Positions 25,079 to 33,410 of a stretch of DNA of 64,000 nucleotides are shown here, piece after piece. How positions within the stretch are numbered: the stretch's first letter is position 1; every line of letters begins with the position of its first letter. Both the position numbers and the translations under genes were made by a program. The stretch lies in assembly GCA_050251815.1 (NCBI GenBank), contig JBFWMB010000016.1, positions 1 through 64,000 of the forward strand, read 5' to 3'. The notes below the pieces were generated by a model, which made no database searches, was not told the DNA's origin, and saw only the letters and a program-made list of their open reading frames with translations. Source of the stretch: GWE2-40-63 sp050251815. Lineage in GTDB: Bacteria > Bacteroidota > Bacteroidia > Bacteroidales > SZUA-534.

Positions 25079-26473
25079 TTATTTATACCATTTTTGATTA
25101 GCTATCATCAAAGCTTCTTGTACCGTAATTCTCAGACCACTATTGTATGCTGCAACAAAAGCATCGTGAATAGGTGTGTTGTTCCAGATGTACATGCGGT
25201 AATCCCGGGCATCGCGGTAAATCAAAAAGTTACCTACCGTGTATTTATGCCAGCCATCGTGAATTTCGACCTGAACATCGTCAATAATATTTAATTTTTT
25301 GAAGTATTGTTTGCCCACCAAATTGTGTCCGGCAGCAATTTGTACGCGATAGGTTACTCCGTTATCGGGTAAGGGAATATTGGTTACACCGGCCAGATTA
25401 TCCATGTAATTCTGGTTGTTATCCATCTGCTTGCTTTCGCTTATTTCAGGTTCGGTTTGCACGGGTTCTGAATAAGCCAAATCGGGTTGTGTTACCACAG
25501 GCTCAGTTTGTACCGGATTGGGAGTGTAGGTTTCTTCAACCGGTGTTTGTGTTTGTGTTTCTTCAACCGGATTCTGGGTAACTTCGGGACTTGTGGTTTG
25601 AGCCACCAGTTCTTCAGTATCAAATACGGTTAAGTCAACTGCACGTTCAGCAATATTTATGGTTTTTGTCCGTTCATTTTCAGCATATGAGAAAGTTCCG
25701 GAGATTAAAAATGCTTGATCGGGAATTTCGCCTTCAGGAATAAGTTTGTACGAAACCACAAACTGCGATTCGGGTGGCATATTCATCCACAGGAATTTAA
25801 TAATAGAATTTTTATAAGTGAAAATGGAATTTTTACTTTTTATGCTTTCGGCACGATAGCCTCTGGGTATTTCTTCCTGAACTTTGCCAAAATCGCGTAA
25901 ATCGCCTTTGTTTATGAGCAGGTTTACTATTATTTCGTTATTCTCATTCAAAAAAGGTTTTTGCCGCACACAGTCGATGTTTTTTAAACTCACATTTTGG
26001 TATGAATAGGTAGTTTGTGCGGTTTCGGCTGTTCCGGCAAGGGTTTCATCACCAATAATTGTAATTGTTTTTGCCGGAACAGTGGCAGTTTGAACGCCAT
26101 TGTTTTCGATGTATGAGAATTTTCCTTCGAGTGAAAACTCACCTGAAACGGTGGGTGCAACCTGTATGGCATAACTTATGGTAAACTCCCTGTCGAAGGG
26201 AACACGCATCCATTGTATTTTAATTTTTTGATCTTCGAACCGAAATTCGCCATTTGCCGTTTGCCGGGCTACTGCTGTAAACCCAACGGGCAAATCCTGC
26301 TGAAAACGGGCAAAACCTTCGATATCGCCTTTATTTATGTTTACTTCAACCAAAAACTCATCGCCTGCATTTGCATTGGCTGGCAGGTTGATATCGAGCG
26401 ATACCGGACTGTTTAAAAAGCCAAGCAGGGATAAAAAACCGGCGATTATTGGTATTAATACGATTCGTAACAT
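25079..26473 (-). CDS. exported protein with two duplicated beta-domains and a C-terminal SPOR-like domain
   Basis: The 464-residue protein has a signal/anchor sequence, then two homologous domains. The first (about 25-150) contains NINKGDIEGFARFQQDLPVG and the second (about 165-295) contains LINKGDLRDFGKVQEEIPRG; both end with a SYxEN...T(I/V) strand pattern (FSYIENNGVQT, FSYAENERTKT). A Pro/Thr/Gln/Glu-rich linker (about 300-365) follows, then a SPOR-like domain (about 370-464) with YRVQIAAGHN and YTVGNFLIYRDARDY. SPOR domains bind denuded peptidoglycan glycans, so the protein is probably periplasmic and cell-wall attached. I do not recognise the duplicated domain by name. Confidence 0.82.
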   Translation of the reverse strand: MLRIVLIPIIAGFLSLLGFLNSPVSLDINLPANANAGDEFLVEVNINKGDIEGFARFQQDLPVGFTAVARQTANGEFRFEDQKIKIQWMRVPFDREFTISYAIQVAPTVSGEFSLEGKFSYIENNGVQTATVPAKTITIIGDETLAGTAETAQTTYSYQNVSLKNIDCVRQKPFLNENNEIIVNLLINKGDLRDFGKVQEEIPRGYRAESIKSKNSIFTYKNSIIKFLWMNMPPESQFVVSYKLIPEGEIPDQAFLISGTFSYAENERTKTINIAERAVDLTVFDTEELVAQTTSPEVTQNPVEETQTQTPVEETYTPNPVQTEPVVTQPDLAYSEPVQTEPEISESKQMDNNQNYMDNLAGVTNIPLPDNGVTYRVQIAAGHNLVGKQYFKKLNIIDDVQVEIHDGWHKYTVGNFLIYRDARDYRMYIWNNTPIHDAFVAAYNSGLRITVQEALMIANQKWYK

Positions 26474-26635
26474 AGGAAATTATTAAAAATTTGCCTGAAT
26501 AATTGAATGCTAAAATACTTAAAAACCCTTTACAATCAAATTTTGCAATGGTTTCAGCCTATTAAAGTTGATAAAATGTTAATAATTTTCGGTTGTGCAC
26601 CCAATTATTTTCTGTTGAACACATATTTTTTATGT

Positions 26636-28294
26636 TTAGTACTTAAAACTACTTCCTCCTAAAAATTCACGTAAGATTGATGTGGGAGGAATTTCTTCGT
26701 CGGCAATAGGAACCACATAACTAAAGAATTTAAGCAAGCGTGTGGCCTCGCGATAGGCTTTGTTGTTTGAAGGAACTTCGTGTAAAATGGGTTCAGCATA
26801 GCGTTTTAGCACGCCGGTTTCATAGTGTACAGCAGTATTAAACATAACATCGGCATTTTCCTGATAAGGGAAAATGTTTTTTTCTTCGCCATTACGTACA
26901 CTGGCCCACCGGTTAATTGTTTCAACCGCGCTGTAGTTTCGGTATTTGTAATCGCGAATAATCCGACGTACCAAACGGGTGTCGGTGGTGGGAATACGGT
27001 TGTGATTGTCGAGCGAAACGGTAGTCAGGGCTGAAACATAAATTTTAAATTTGGTGGCATCGTCAATTTCTGAAGTTAAACGCGGATTCAAAGCATGTAT
27101 TCCTTCGGCAATAATAATGGTTTTATCGTCGATGGTTAGCAAATCATTTTCGTAGAAACGCTGTCCGGTATGGAACGAGAACTTTGGCAAATCAACGGTT
27201 TCACCGGAAAAAAGTCGTTTAAGGTTGTCGTTTAACAAATGCAAATCGAGCGCTTCAATGGCTTCAAAGTCGTATTCACCATTTTCGTCGCGTGGTGTTA
27301 ATTCGCGGTTTACAAAATAATTATCGAGCGACAAGGTTACCGGTGTAAGTCCGGCTACCTTTAATTGTACAGCCAGTCGGTTGGCAAAAGTTGTTTTCCC
27401 GCTCGACGAGGGGCCGGAGATTAGAATTAGTTTCGGATGTTCGGGGCGGTGTGCAATCATATCGGCAATATTGGCTACTTTTTTTTCATGCAGTGCTTCT
27501 GAAATCTTAATCAATTCACTAACCTGATTATTTTTAACAGCCTGATTGATGTTTCCAATGTAGGCAACTTTTAGTATCTCGCCCCAATCCTGGTATTCCT
27601 GAAATACTTCGAATAATTTATCCTGAATAATAATATCTTCACATTCGTTGGGGTTCTCCGATTTTGGTACAATTAAAAGCATTCCGTCGTAATATTTAAC
27701 CAGGTCGAAGACCTTAAGATAACCGGTAGAAGGGACCAAAAATCCATAAAAGTAATCGATGGAATTATCGAGCCGGTAAACCGACGAATAGAGTTGTGGC
27801 CTGGATTTAAACAACAGGGCTTTTTCAACCAAACCATGTTCTTCAAAAAGTTTTATGGCTTCGGTCGATAAAATTTCGTCGCGCGAGAATGGCATATCTG
27901 CTTCAATAATCTCACGCATGCGGTTCCCGATGGCAAATACGGTATCAATGTCGATGGAGTTTTTATCGCCATCAAATTCACAATAGTACCCCTTTGATAT
28001 GGAATGTTCAATTTTTATCCGTTTGCCGGGAACCACTTCGCTAACCGCTTTCTGCAGCACAAACGACAGGGAACGCACGTACATTCGCATACCGTCGGGA
28101 TGTGAAATGTCGATGAATTCAACCGTTTTTGGTTTGTAAATATTGTAAGAGAGTTCCTTGAGTTTATTGTTTACAAAAGCTCCTAAAACCGGATGTTTTA
28201 ACTGAATGTTTGATTTTTTGGCAATTTCGGCCAAAGTAGTACCCAAAGGATACTTTTTTGTTTGTTTATTATTTACACAAATTATCTCTATCAT
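26636..28294 (-). CDS. nucleoside (uridine-type) kinase with N-terminal TGS domain
   Basis: The 552-residue protein starts with a TGS domain (about 1-65) and a region resembling the second additional domain of threonyl-tRNA synthetase, but it has no synthetase core. The C-terminal half is a P-loop kinase of the uridine kinase/phosphoribulokinase type: Walker A GPSSSGKTTFANRLA (about residue 290), LSLDNYFVNRELTPRDE, and FHTGQRFYENDLLTIDD. This fusion is a known Bacteroidota/Firmicutes architecture annotated as nucleoside kinase. The true substrate is not known from sequence. Confidence 0.9.
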   Translation of the reverse strand: MIEIICVNNKQTKKYPLGTTLAEIAKKSNIQLKHPVLGAFVNNKLKELSYNIYKPKTVEFIDISHPDGMRMYVRSLSFVLQKAVSEVVPGKRIKIEHSISKGYYCEFDGDKNSIDIDTVFAIGNRMREIIEADMPFSRDEILSTEAIKLFEEHGLVEKALLFKSRPQLYSSVYRLDNSIDYFYGFLVPSTGYLKVFDLVKYYDGMLLIVPKSENPNECEDIIIQDKLFEVFQEYQDWGEILKVAYIGNINQAVKNNQVSELIKISEALHEKKVANIADMIAHRPEHPKLILISGPSSSGKTTFANRLAVQLKVAGLTPVTLSLDNYFVNRELTPRDENGEYDFEAIEALDLHLLNDNLKRLFSGETVDLPKFSFHTGQRFYENDLLTIDDKTIIIAEGIHALNPRLTSEIDDATKFKIYVSALTTVSLDNHNRIPTTDTRLVRRIIRDYKYRNYSAVETINRWASVRNGEEKNIFPYQENADVMFNTAVHYETGVLKRYAEPILHEVPSNNKAYREATRLLKFFSYVVPIADEEIPPTSILREFLGGSSFKY

Positions 28295-28362
28295 GACACT
28301 AAAGATTGAAATTTTGGCTCCGATTAAAGATAATTTATTTATTGAAACTGCTCAACAAAAAC

Positions 28363-31206
28363 TTATATTTCGTCTTTTAAAAATTGCGCAGTGTAACCCT
28401 TACCCGATTTAACCAGAGCTTCAGGTGTTCCTTCAAAAATAATTTTTCCTCCGGCTTCGCCTCCTTCGGGCCCAATGTCAATAAGGTGGTCAGCTACTTT
28501 AATCACATCGAGATTGTGTTCAATTACAATAACCGTATTGCCTTTATTTACCAGTTTGTTGAGAACTTTAAGCAACACCCTGATGTCTTCGAAGTGCAAT
28601 CCAGTTGTGGGTTCGTCGAGAATATACAGGGTTCGGCCGGTGTCTTTTTTCGACAGCTCGGCTGCCAGTTTTACGCGTTGCGACTCTCCACCGCTTAGCG
28701 TTGTTGAAGCCTGACCCAATGTTATGTAACCTAATCCAACCGATTGAAGCGCATTTAGTTTTTGCAGTATTTTGGGAACATTTTCAAAGAATTCTACCCC
28801 GCGGTTTATGGTCATATCGAGCACATCGGATATCGATTTTCCTTTGTAACGAACTTCAAGTGTTTCGCGATTGTAACGGCGTCCCTGACACTCGTTGCAA
28901 TGCACGTAAACATCGGGTAAAAAATTCATTTCGATAGTTTGAAGTCCAGCACCTTTGCAGGTTTCACAACGTCCACCCTTAACGTTAAACGAAAAGCGCC
29001 CGGGTTTATAACCGCGAATCTGGGCTTCGGGCAAACGGGCAAAAATATCGCGTATATCAGAAAAAACGCCGGTATAAGTGGCCGGGTTGCTACGTGGAGT
29101 GCGTCCGAGTGGTGATTGGTTTACTTCAATTACTTTGTCGATATGTTCAATTCCCTGAATCGATTTGTAGGGAAGGGGTTGTTTTAATGCGTTGTAAAAA
29201 TGTTTGTTCAAAATGGGATGCAGGGTTTCGTTTATCAAACTCGATTTACCACTCCCTGAAACACCGGTAACACAAATAAATTTTCCTAAAGGAATGCTTA
29301 CCGATACATTTTTCAGGTTATGCCCACTGGCTCCTTTAATTGTAATACTTTTTCCGTTTCCTTCGCGTCGTTTTTCAGGAAGTGCAATTTTTTTATGTCC
29401 ATTCAGGTATTCGGCAGTAAGGGAACAGGAAGCCTGAATATCGGCTGGTGTTCCCTGAGAAACAATTTTACCTCCGTTTCGTCCGGCCATAGGGCCAATA
29501 TCGACCACATGGTCGGCCGATAGAATCATGTCTTTATCGTGCTCCACAACAATTACCGAATTGCCGGAATCGCGCAATTCCTTCAATGAGTTTATCAAAC
29601 GGTGGTTATCGCGTTGATGCAAGCCAATGCTGGGTTCATCGAGGATGTACAAAACATTAACCAGTTGTGAACCAATTTGCGTAGCCAGCCTTATACGCTG
29701 ACTCTCGCCACCCGATAAGGATTTAGACGAACGGTTTAACGACAGGTAGTTTAAGCCAACCTGCAACAAGAAAATCAATCGGGAACGGATCTCTTTTAGA
29801 ATTTCTGAAGCAATTTGTTGTTGTTTTGCACTCATGCGTTTTTCAATCCCTTCGAGCCAAAGGGCAAGCTCCCCGATATCCATTTGTGAAAGCTCAGCAA
29901 TGTTTTTACCGGCAATTTTAAAAAACAGGGTTTCTTTCCTTAGCCGGGTTCCCTGGCATTCGGGGCATGTTGATTCGCTGATGTAGTTTTGAAAACGCCC
30001 GTTTTTCGATTCGCTTATAGCTTCGTCACCGTGTTCAGCCTGCAGGTAACTTAATACCCCCGGAAAGCTTAAAAAATAATTCGATGCATTTCCTAAAGGC
30101 GTATTTTGTAGTTTAAACGGTTCGTCGGAACCATTTAAAATAGCATCGAGTGCTTCTTCAGGAATATCTTTTATGGGCGTATCTAGTTTAAATTTGAATT
30201 TATCGGCAATGGCTTCAATTTGCCAGAAAATTAAATTGCTTTTGTATTTTCCCAGCGGCGCAATGCCTCCTTTTTTTATGCTGAGTTTGGGATCGGGAAT
30301 AACTTTATCTAAATCAATTTGGTTTATGATGCCCAGTCCTTTGCATTTGGTACAGGCTCCAACCGGTGAATTAAACGAAAAGGTGTGAGGTGCCGGTTCG
30401 TTATACGAAATGCCTGTAGTTGGGCACATCAATTGGCGACTGAAATAATGCAATTCGTCTGATGCTGCATCTAAAACGAATGTAACTCCTTCGCCTTGTT
30501 TCATGGCTGTTTGAAGCGATTCGCGAATACGTTTTATATCTTTCTCGTCTATCAGTAACCTGTCGACAACCACTTCAATGTTATGTGTTTTGTAGCGGTC
30601 GAGTCGCATTCCGGGTTTTAGATCCTGCACTTTTCCATTGATTCGGGCATAGATGAACCCTTTTTTTATTAGCTGTTCAAAAAGCTCTTTGTAATGACCT
30701 TTACGTCCCTGAACGATGGGGGCCAGAATATATATTTTTTTGCCATTCAGCTTATTAATCAACAATTGTGTGATTTGCTCGTCGGTGTATTTCACCATTT
30801 TTTCGCCGGTGTTGTAGGAATAAGCATCGGCTGCCCGGGCAAACAGCAAACGCAAAAAATCATAAATTTCGGTAATGGTTCCCACCGTTGAACGTGGGTT
30901 TTTATTTGTGGTTTTTTGCTCAATCGAAATTACCGGACTTAATCCAGTAATTTTATCCACATCGGGGCGCTCCATGTTGCCCAAAAACTGACGGGCGTAG
31001 GCCGAAAAAGTTTCCATGTAGCGGCGTTGCCCTTCGGCATAAATGGTATCAAAAGCCAACGACGATTTTCCGCTTCCGCTTAAACCGGTAATAACCGTGA
31101 GTTTATTTCGGGGGATGGTAACATCGATGTTTTTTAAGTTGTGTACTTTGGCTCCGTAAACTTTTATTTCTTCATCGTTTTCGATGTGACTTTCCATTTC
31201 AGGCAT
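28363..31206 (-). CDS. uvrA: excinuclease ABC subunit A
   Basis: UvrA is the damage-recognition ATPase of nucleotide excision repair. Two ABC modules are present: Walker A sequences GLSGSGKSSLAFDT and GVSGSGKSSLINET, and signature motifs LSGGESQRIRLA and LSGGESQRVKLA. Zinc modules show as CTKCKGLG, CPECQGTR and CETCKGAG...CNECQG. I start at the ATG at 31206 (947 residues); the ATG at 31197 is equally possible. The longest frame begins at a TTG (31224) that overlaps the -7 element at 31222-31229 and is unlikely. It is followed by the nucleoside kinase gene after about 70 bases. Confidence 0.95.
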   Translation of the reverse strand: MPEMESHIENDEEIKVYGAKVHNLKNIDVTIPRNKLTVITGLSGSGKSSLAFDTIYAEGQRRYMETFSAYARQFLGNMERPDVDKITGLSPVISIEQKTTNKNPRSTVGTITEIYDFLRLLFARAADAYSYNTGEKMVKYTDEQITQLLINKLNGKKIYILAPIVQGRKGHYKELFEQLIKKGFIYARINGKVQDLKPGMRLDRYKTHNIEVVVDRLLIDEKDIKRIRESLQTAMKQGEGVTFVLDAASDELHYFSRQLMCPTTGISYNEPAPHTFSFNSPVGACTKCKGLGIINQIDLDKVIPDPKLSIKKGGIAPLGKYKSNLIFWQIEAIADKFKFKLDTPIKDIPEEALDAILNGSDEPFKLQNTPLGNASNYFLSFPGVLSYLQAEHGDEAISESKNGRFQNYISESTCPECQGTRLRKETLFFKIAGKNIAELSQMDIGELALWLEGIEKRMSAKQQQIASEILKEIRSRLIFLLQVGLNYLSLNRSSKSLSGGESQRIRLATQIGSQLVNVLYILDEPSIGLHQRDNHRLINSLKELRDSGNSVIVVEHDKDMILSADHVVDIGPMAGRNGGKIVSQGTPADIQASCSLTAEYLNGHKKIALPEKRREGNGKSITIKGASGHNLKNVSVSIPLGKFICVTGVSGSGKSSLINETLHPILNKHFYNALKQPLPYKSIQGIEHIDKVIEVNQSPLGRTPRSNPATYTGVFSDIRDIFARLPEAQIRGYKPGRFSFNVKGGRCETCKGAGLQTIEMNFLPDVYVHCNECQGRRYNRETLEVRYKGKSISDVLDMTINRGVEFFENVPKILQKLNALQSVGLGYITLGQASTTLSGGESQRVKLAAELSKKDTGRTLYILDEPTTGLHFEDIRVLLKVLNKLVNKGNTVIVIEHNLDVIKVADHLIDIGPEGGEAGGKIIFEGTPEALVKSGKGYTAQFLKDEI

Positions 31207-31221
31207 TTTTTTAAATATGGG

Positions 31222-31229
31222 CAAAGATA
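31222..31229 (-). promoter_or_regulatory. putative uvrA -7 element
   Basis: Reads TATCTTTG on the minus strand, matching TAnnTTTG. It overlaps the TTG that opens the longest uvrA frame and so supports the ATG at 31206 or 31197. Confidence 0.5.
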
Positions 31230-31346
31230 TTGAGAGTTTTTAATAATTTGACTTGCCTCAATAAATATTAAATTACCACTCAGGACTGGGATACAAATTT
31301 AGCAAGGCTTTTGTTTTAGCCTGTTTTATTTTTGATTTGGCACGGT

Positions 31347-32303
31347 TTAATTTTTGTAAAATACAGTGTCGGGAACCACGGTTCGTATAGTGGTATCTGC
31401 AATTTTTATCTGATATTTTTTCCCTGTTTTGTTGGTTAGTTTATCGTCGCGCAGCCAAGGATTAAGTTCTTTCAATACTTTGTAATTAATTCCCATCTGG
31501 TGAGCAAAGTCTGCCAGATTGCTAATCGTAGTATCAACATCGACCAGTGTATGCGGTATGGTTTGGTATTTTTGTTGGCCATTAATGTAAAAACCATAGT
31601 TGTCGGGTTTTTCCATAATTAATTTAAGCGCTATCAGCCGATAAACATAACGCCCGGTTTCTTCGCCCAGAACCAAATCGAAATAATTGCCCGATTTTTG
31701 CCGTTCGATTTGCCGGCTGATATTTCGTCGTCCCATGTTATACGATGCTGCTGCCATGGTCCAGGTTCCGTATTTTTGGTACGATTCTTTTAAAAACTGA
31801 GCAGCAGCCTGAGTGGCTTTTTCAACATGATAGCGTTCGTCAACCTCGTTGTTTACTTCTAATTCATAATCACGGGCGGTGCCCTCAAGGAACTGCCAGA
31901 ACCCTTCGGCACGTGCCGGTGAAACCACATTGGCCAAACCACTTTCGGCAACAGCCAGGTATTTTAAATCGTCGGGAACACCCGCATCTTTAAGAATGGG
32001 CTCAATAAGCGGGAAATAACGGTGCGCTTTTTTAATTAATAACAGGGTTTGCGATTGCCAATAGGTATTTACAAGTATTTCGCGATCGAGACTTTCAAAA
32101 ACATCGAAATTGCCAATGGGAACTTCTTCACCGGCAAAAGTAATATTGTCAGGTATCGGTACAGGAGTAATGGCATAATGCGGATTAAACGATGATGAAT
32201 TTTGTTGGTCGGCCTGTTCATCTGTTGACGATGCGGTTAAAATTATTATGAATGCCACAATAAAAAATGAAAAGCTTATGATTACAGCTAATTGTTTTAA
32301 CAT
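31347..32303 (-). CDS. lytic transglycosylase (MltD-like SLT domain)
   Basis: The 318-residue protein has an N-terminal membrane anchor (about 5-25), then a transglycosylase SLT domain at about 85-235. The catalytic glutamate is Glu120 in LAVAESGLAN, followed by the family motifs GFWQFLEGTARDYEL and AAASYNMGRRNI. The last 60 residues, with ISNLADFAHQMGINYKVLKELNPWL, look like a degenerate LysM module. It cleaves peptidoglycan glycan strands with 1,6-anhydro product. It is 51 bases after the WecA/MraY-type gene and may be the last gene of the polysaccharide operon. Confidence 0.9.
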   Translation of the reverse strand: MLKQLAVIISFSFFIVAFIIILTASSTDEQADQQNSSSFNPHYAITPVPIPDNITFAGEEVPIGNFDVFESLDREILVNTYWQSQTLLLIKKAHRYFPLIEPILKDAGVPDDLKYLAVAESGLANVVSPARAEGFWQFLEGTARDYELEVNNEVDERYHVEKATQAAAQFLKESYQKYGTWTMAAASYNMGRRNISRQIERQKSGNYFDLVLGEETGRYVYRLIALKLIMEKPDNYGFYINGQQKYQTIPHTLVDVDTTISNLADFAHQMGINYKVLKELNPWLRDDKLTNKTGKKYQIKIADTTIRTVVPDTVFYKN

Positions 32304-32354
32304 AGTAATGAGATAAGATTGTTTGACTTGTATACCCTTTAAGAAAGAAAAGGT

Positions 32355-33410
32355 TTACTTTTTTGGCTTTGAAATTTTGGTAATCACGTAAAGAACTATT
32401 CCTACCAATATGGCTATTATTCCAACCAACCAATGGTTTAAGATCGTTTGATTTGGATTGAGAATCATGAAAACAGCCAGGCTGGTAAAAATAGCATTTA
32501 AAGTAAGCAAAACCAGTGCTACGCCCCGGTCAGAAAGTCCAAGGTACGATAAATGGTGGGTGGTATGATCGCGGCCACCAATAAATGGCGATTGTCCCCG
32601 CAGCAATCGGTTGATAGTTACCGAACTGGTGTCGGAGATGGGAACTACAAATGCTAAAAATGCAAACAGAAAGGGAAACCAATTTGAAAAATCCTGCACC
32701 GAGGGAGCATTCCAAAAAACCTTAATACTGATGATGGCCATAAATGCGCCCAGAAACTGCGAGCCATTGTCGCCCATATACATTTTTGCCGGATTCCAGT
32801 TGTAGTATAGAAAACTAAGTAATGAGGCAAAAACTGCCAGAGCAATAATAAAGAAAACACCAGCCCGGGAACCAGTAAATGCAAGTACAAGCAATGAACC
32901 TGCTAAAATGGTTGAAGTTACCGAAGTGGTTACTGCATCCATATTATCGAGCATGTTCAGCGAATTCATTATACCCACTACCCAAAACAAGGTTAAGCCA
33001 TAATTGAGCCAGTTATTTTCGAAAACCTGAATGTACAGGCCCGAATAAATAAGTATCAAAGCACTTAATACCTGAAAAACAAACTTAAATCCGGGAGGCG
33101 TATTCAGCATATCGTCGGCAAGGCCCATTAAAAAACCAATGGTTACTACCAGAATAGTTGCAAGTATTTCAGGATGCAATAAATTTTGTGCATCAAAAAA
33201 AATGAAATAAGTGAGTATGCCCATTAAAAAAGAAAAATAAAAGGTAAGTCCTCCTAAAATTGGTTTGGTCTGACTGCTCCATCGTTCGGCTGAAGTGTTG
33301 GCTTTTTTTATTTTATAGCGTTCGGCCCGAATAACAAAAAAACGATGCATGAGTAAACTGATGACAAGCGCAACAATAAAATAGGGTATCAAAGCAAATG
33401 TATAGGTCAT
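32355..33410 (-). CDS. MraY/WecA-type undecaprenyl-phosphate sugar-1-phosphate transferase
   Basis: This 351-residue polytopic protein loads a sugar phosphate, probably N-acetylhexosamine-1-phosphate, on undecaprenyl phosphate. The family motifs are present: FLMGLADDMLNT (metal-binding Asp pair, about 93-104), NSLNMLDNMDAVT (about 147-159), MYMGDNGSQFLGA, and the cytoplasmic GGRDHTTHHLSYLGLS loop. Ten or so hydrophobic segments span the sequence. Its first 4 bases overlap the end of the Wzc-like gene (ATGA overlap), so translation is coupled and the enzyme most likely starts the polysaccharide repeat assembled by this cluster. Confidence 0.92.
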   Translation of the reverse strand: MTYTFALIPYFIVALVISLLMHRFFVIRAERYKIKKANTSAERWSSQTKPILGGLTFYFSFLMGILTYFIFFDAQNLLHPEILATILVVTIGFLMGLADDMLNTPPGFKFVFQVLSALILIYSGLYIQVFENNWLNYGLTLFWVVGIMNSLNMLDNMDAVTTSVTSTILAGSLLVLAFTGSRAGVFFIIALAVFASLLSFLYYNWNPAKMYMGDNGSQFLGAFMAIISIKVFWNAPSVQDFSNWFPFLFAFLAFVVPISDTSSVTINRLLRGQSPFIGGRDHTTHHLSYLGLSDRGVALVLLTLNAIFTSLAVFMILNPNQTILNHWLVGIIAILVGIVLYVITKISKPKK

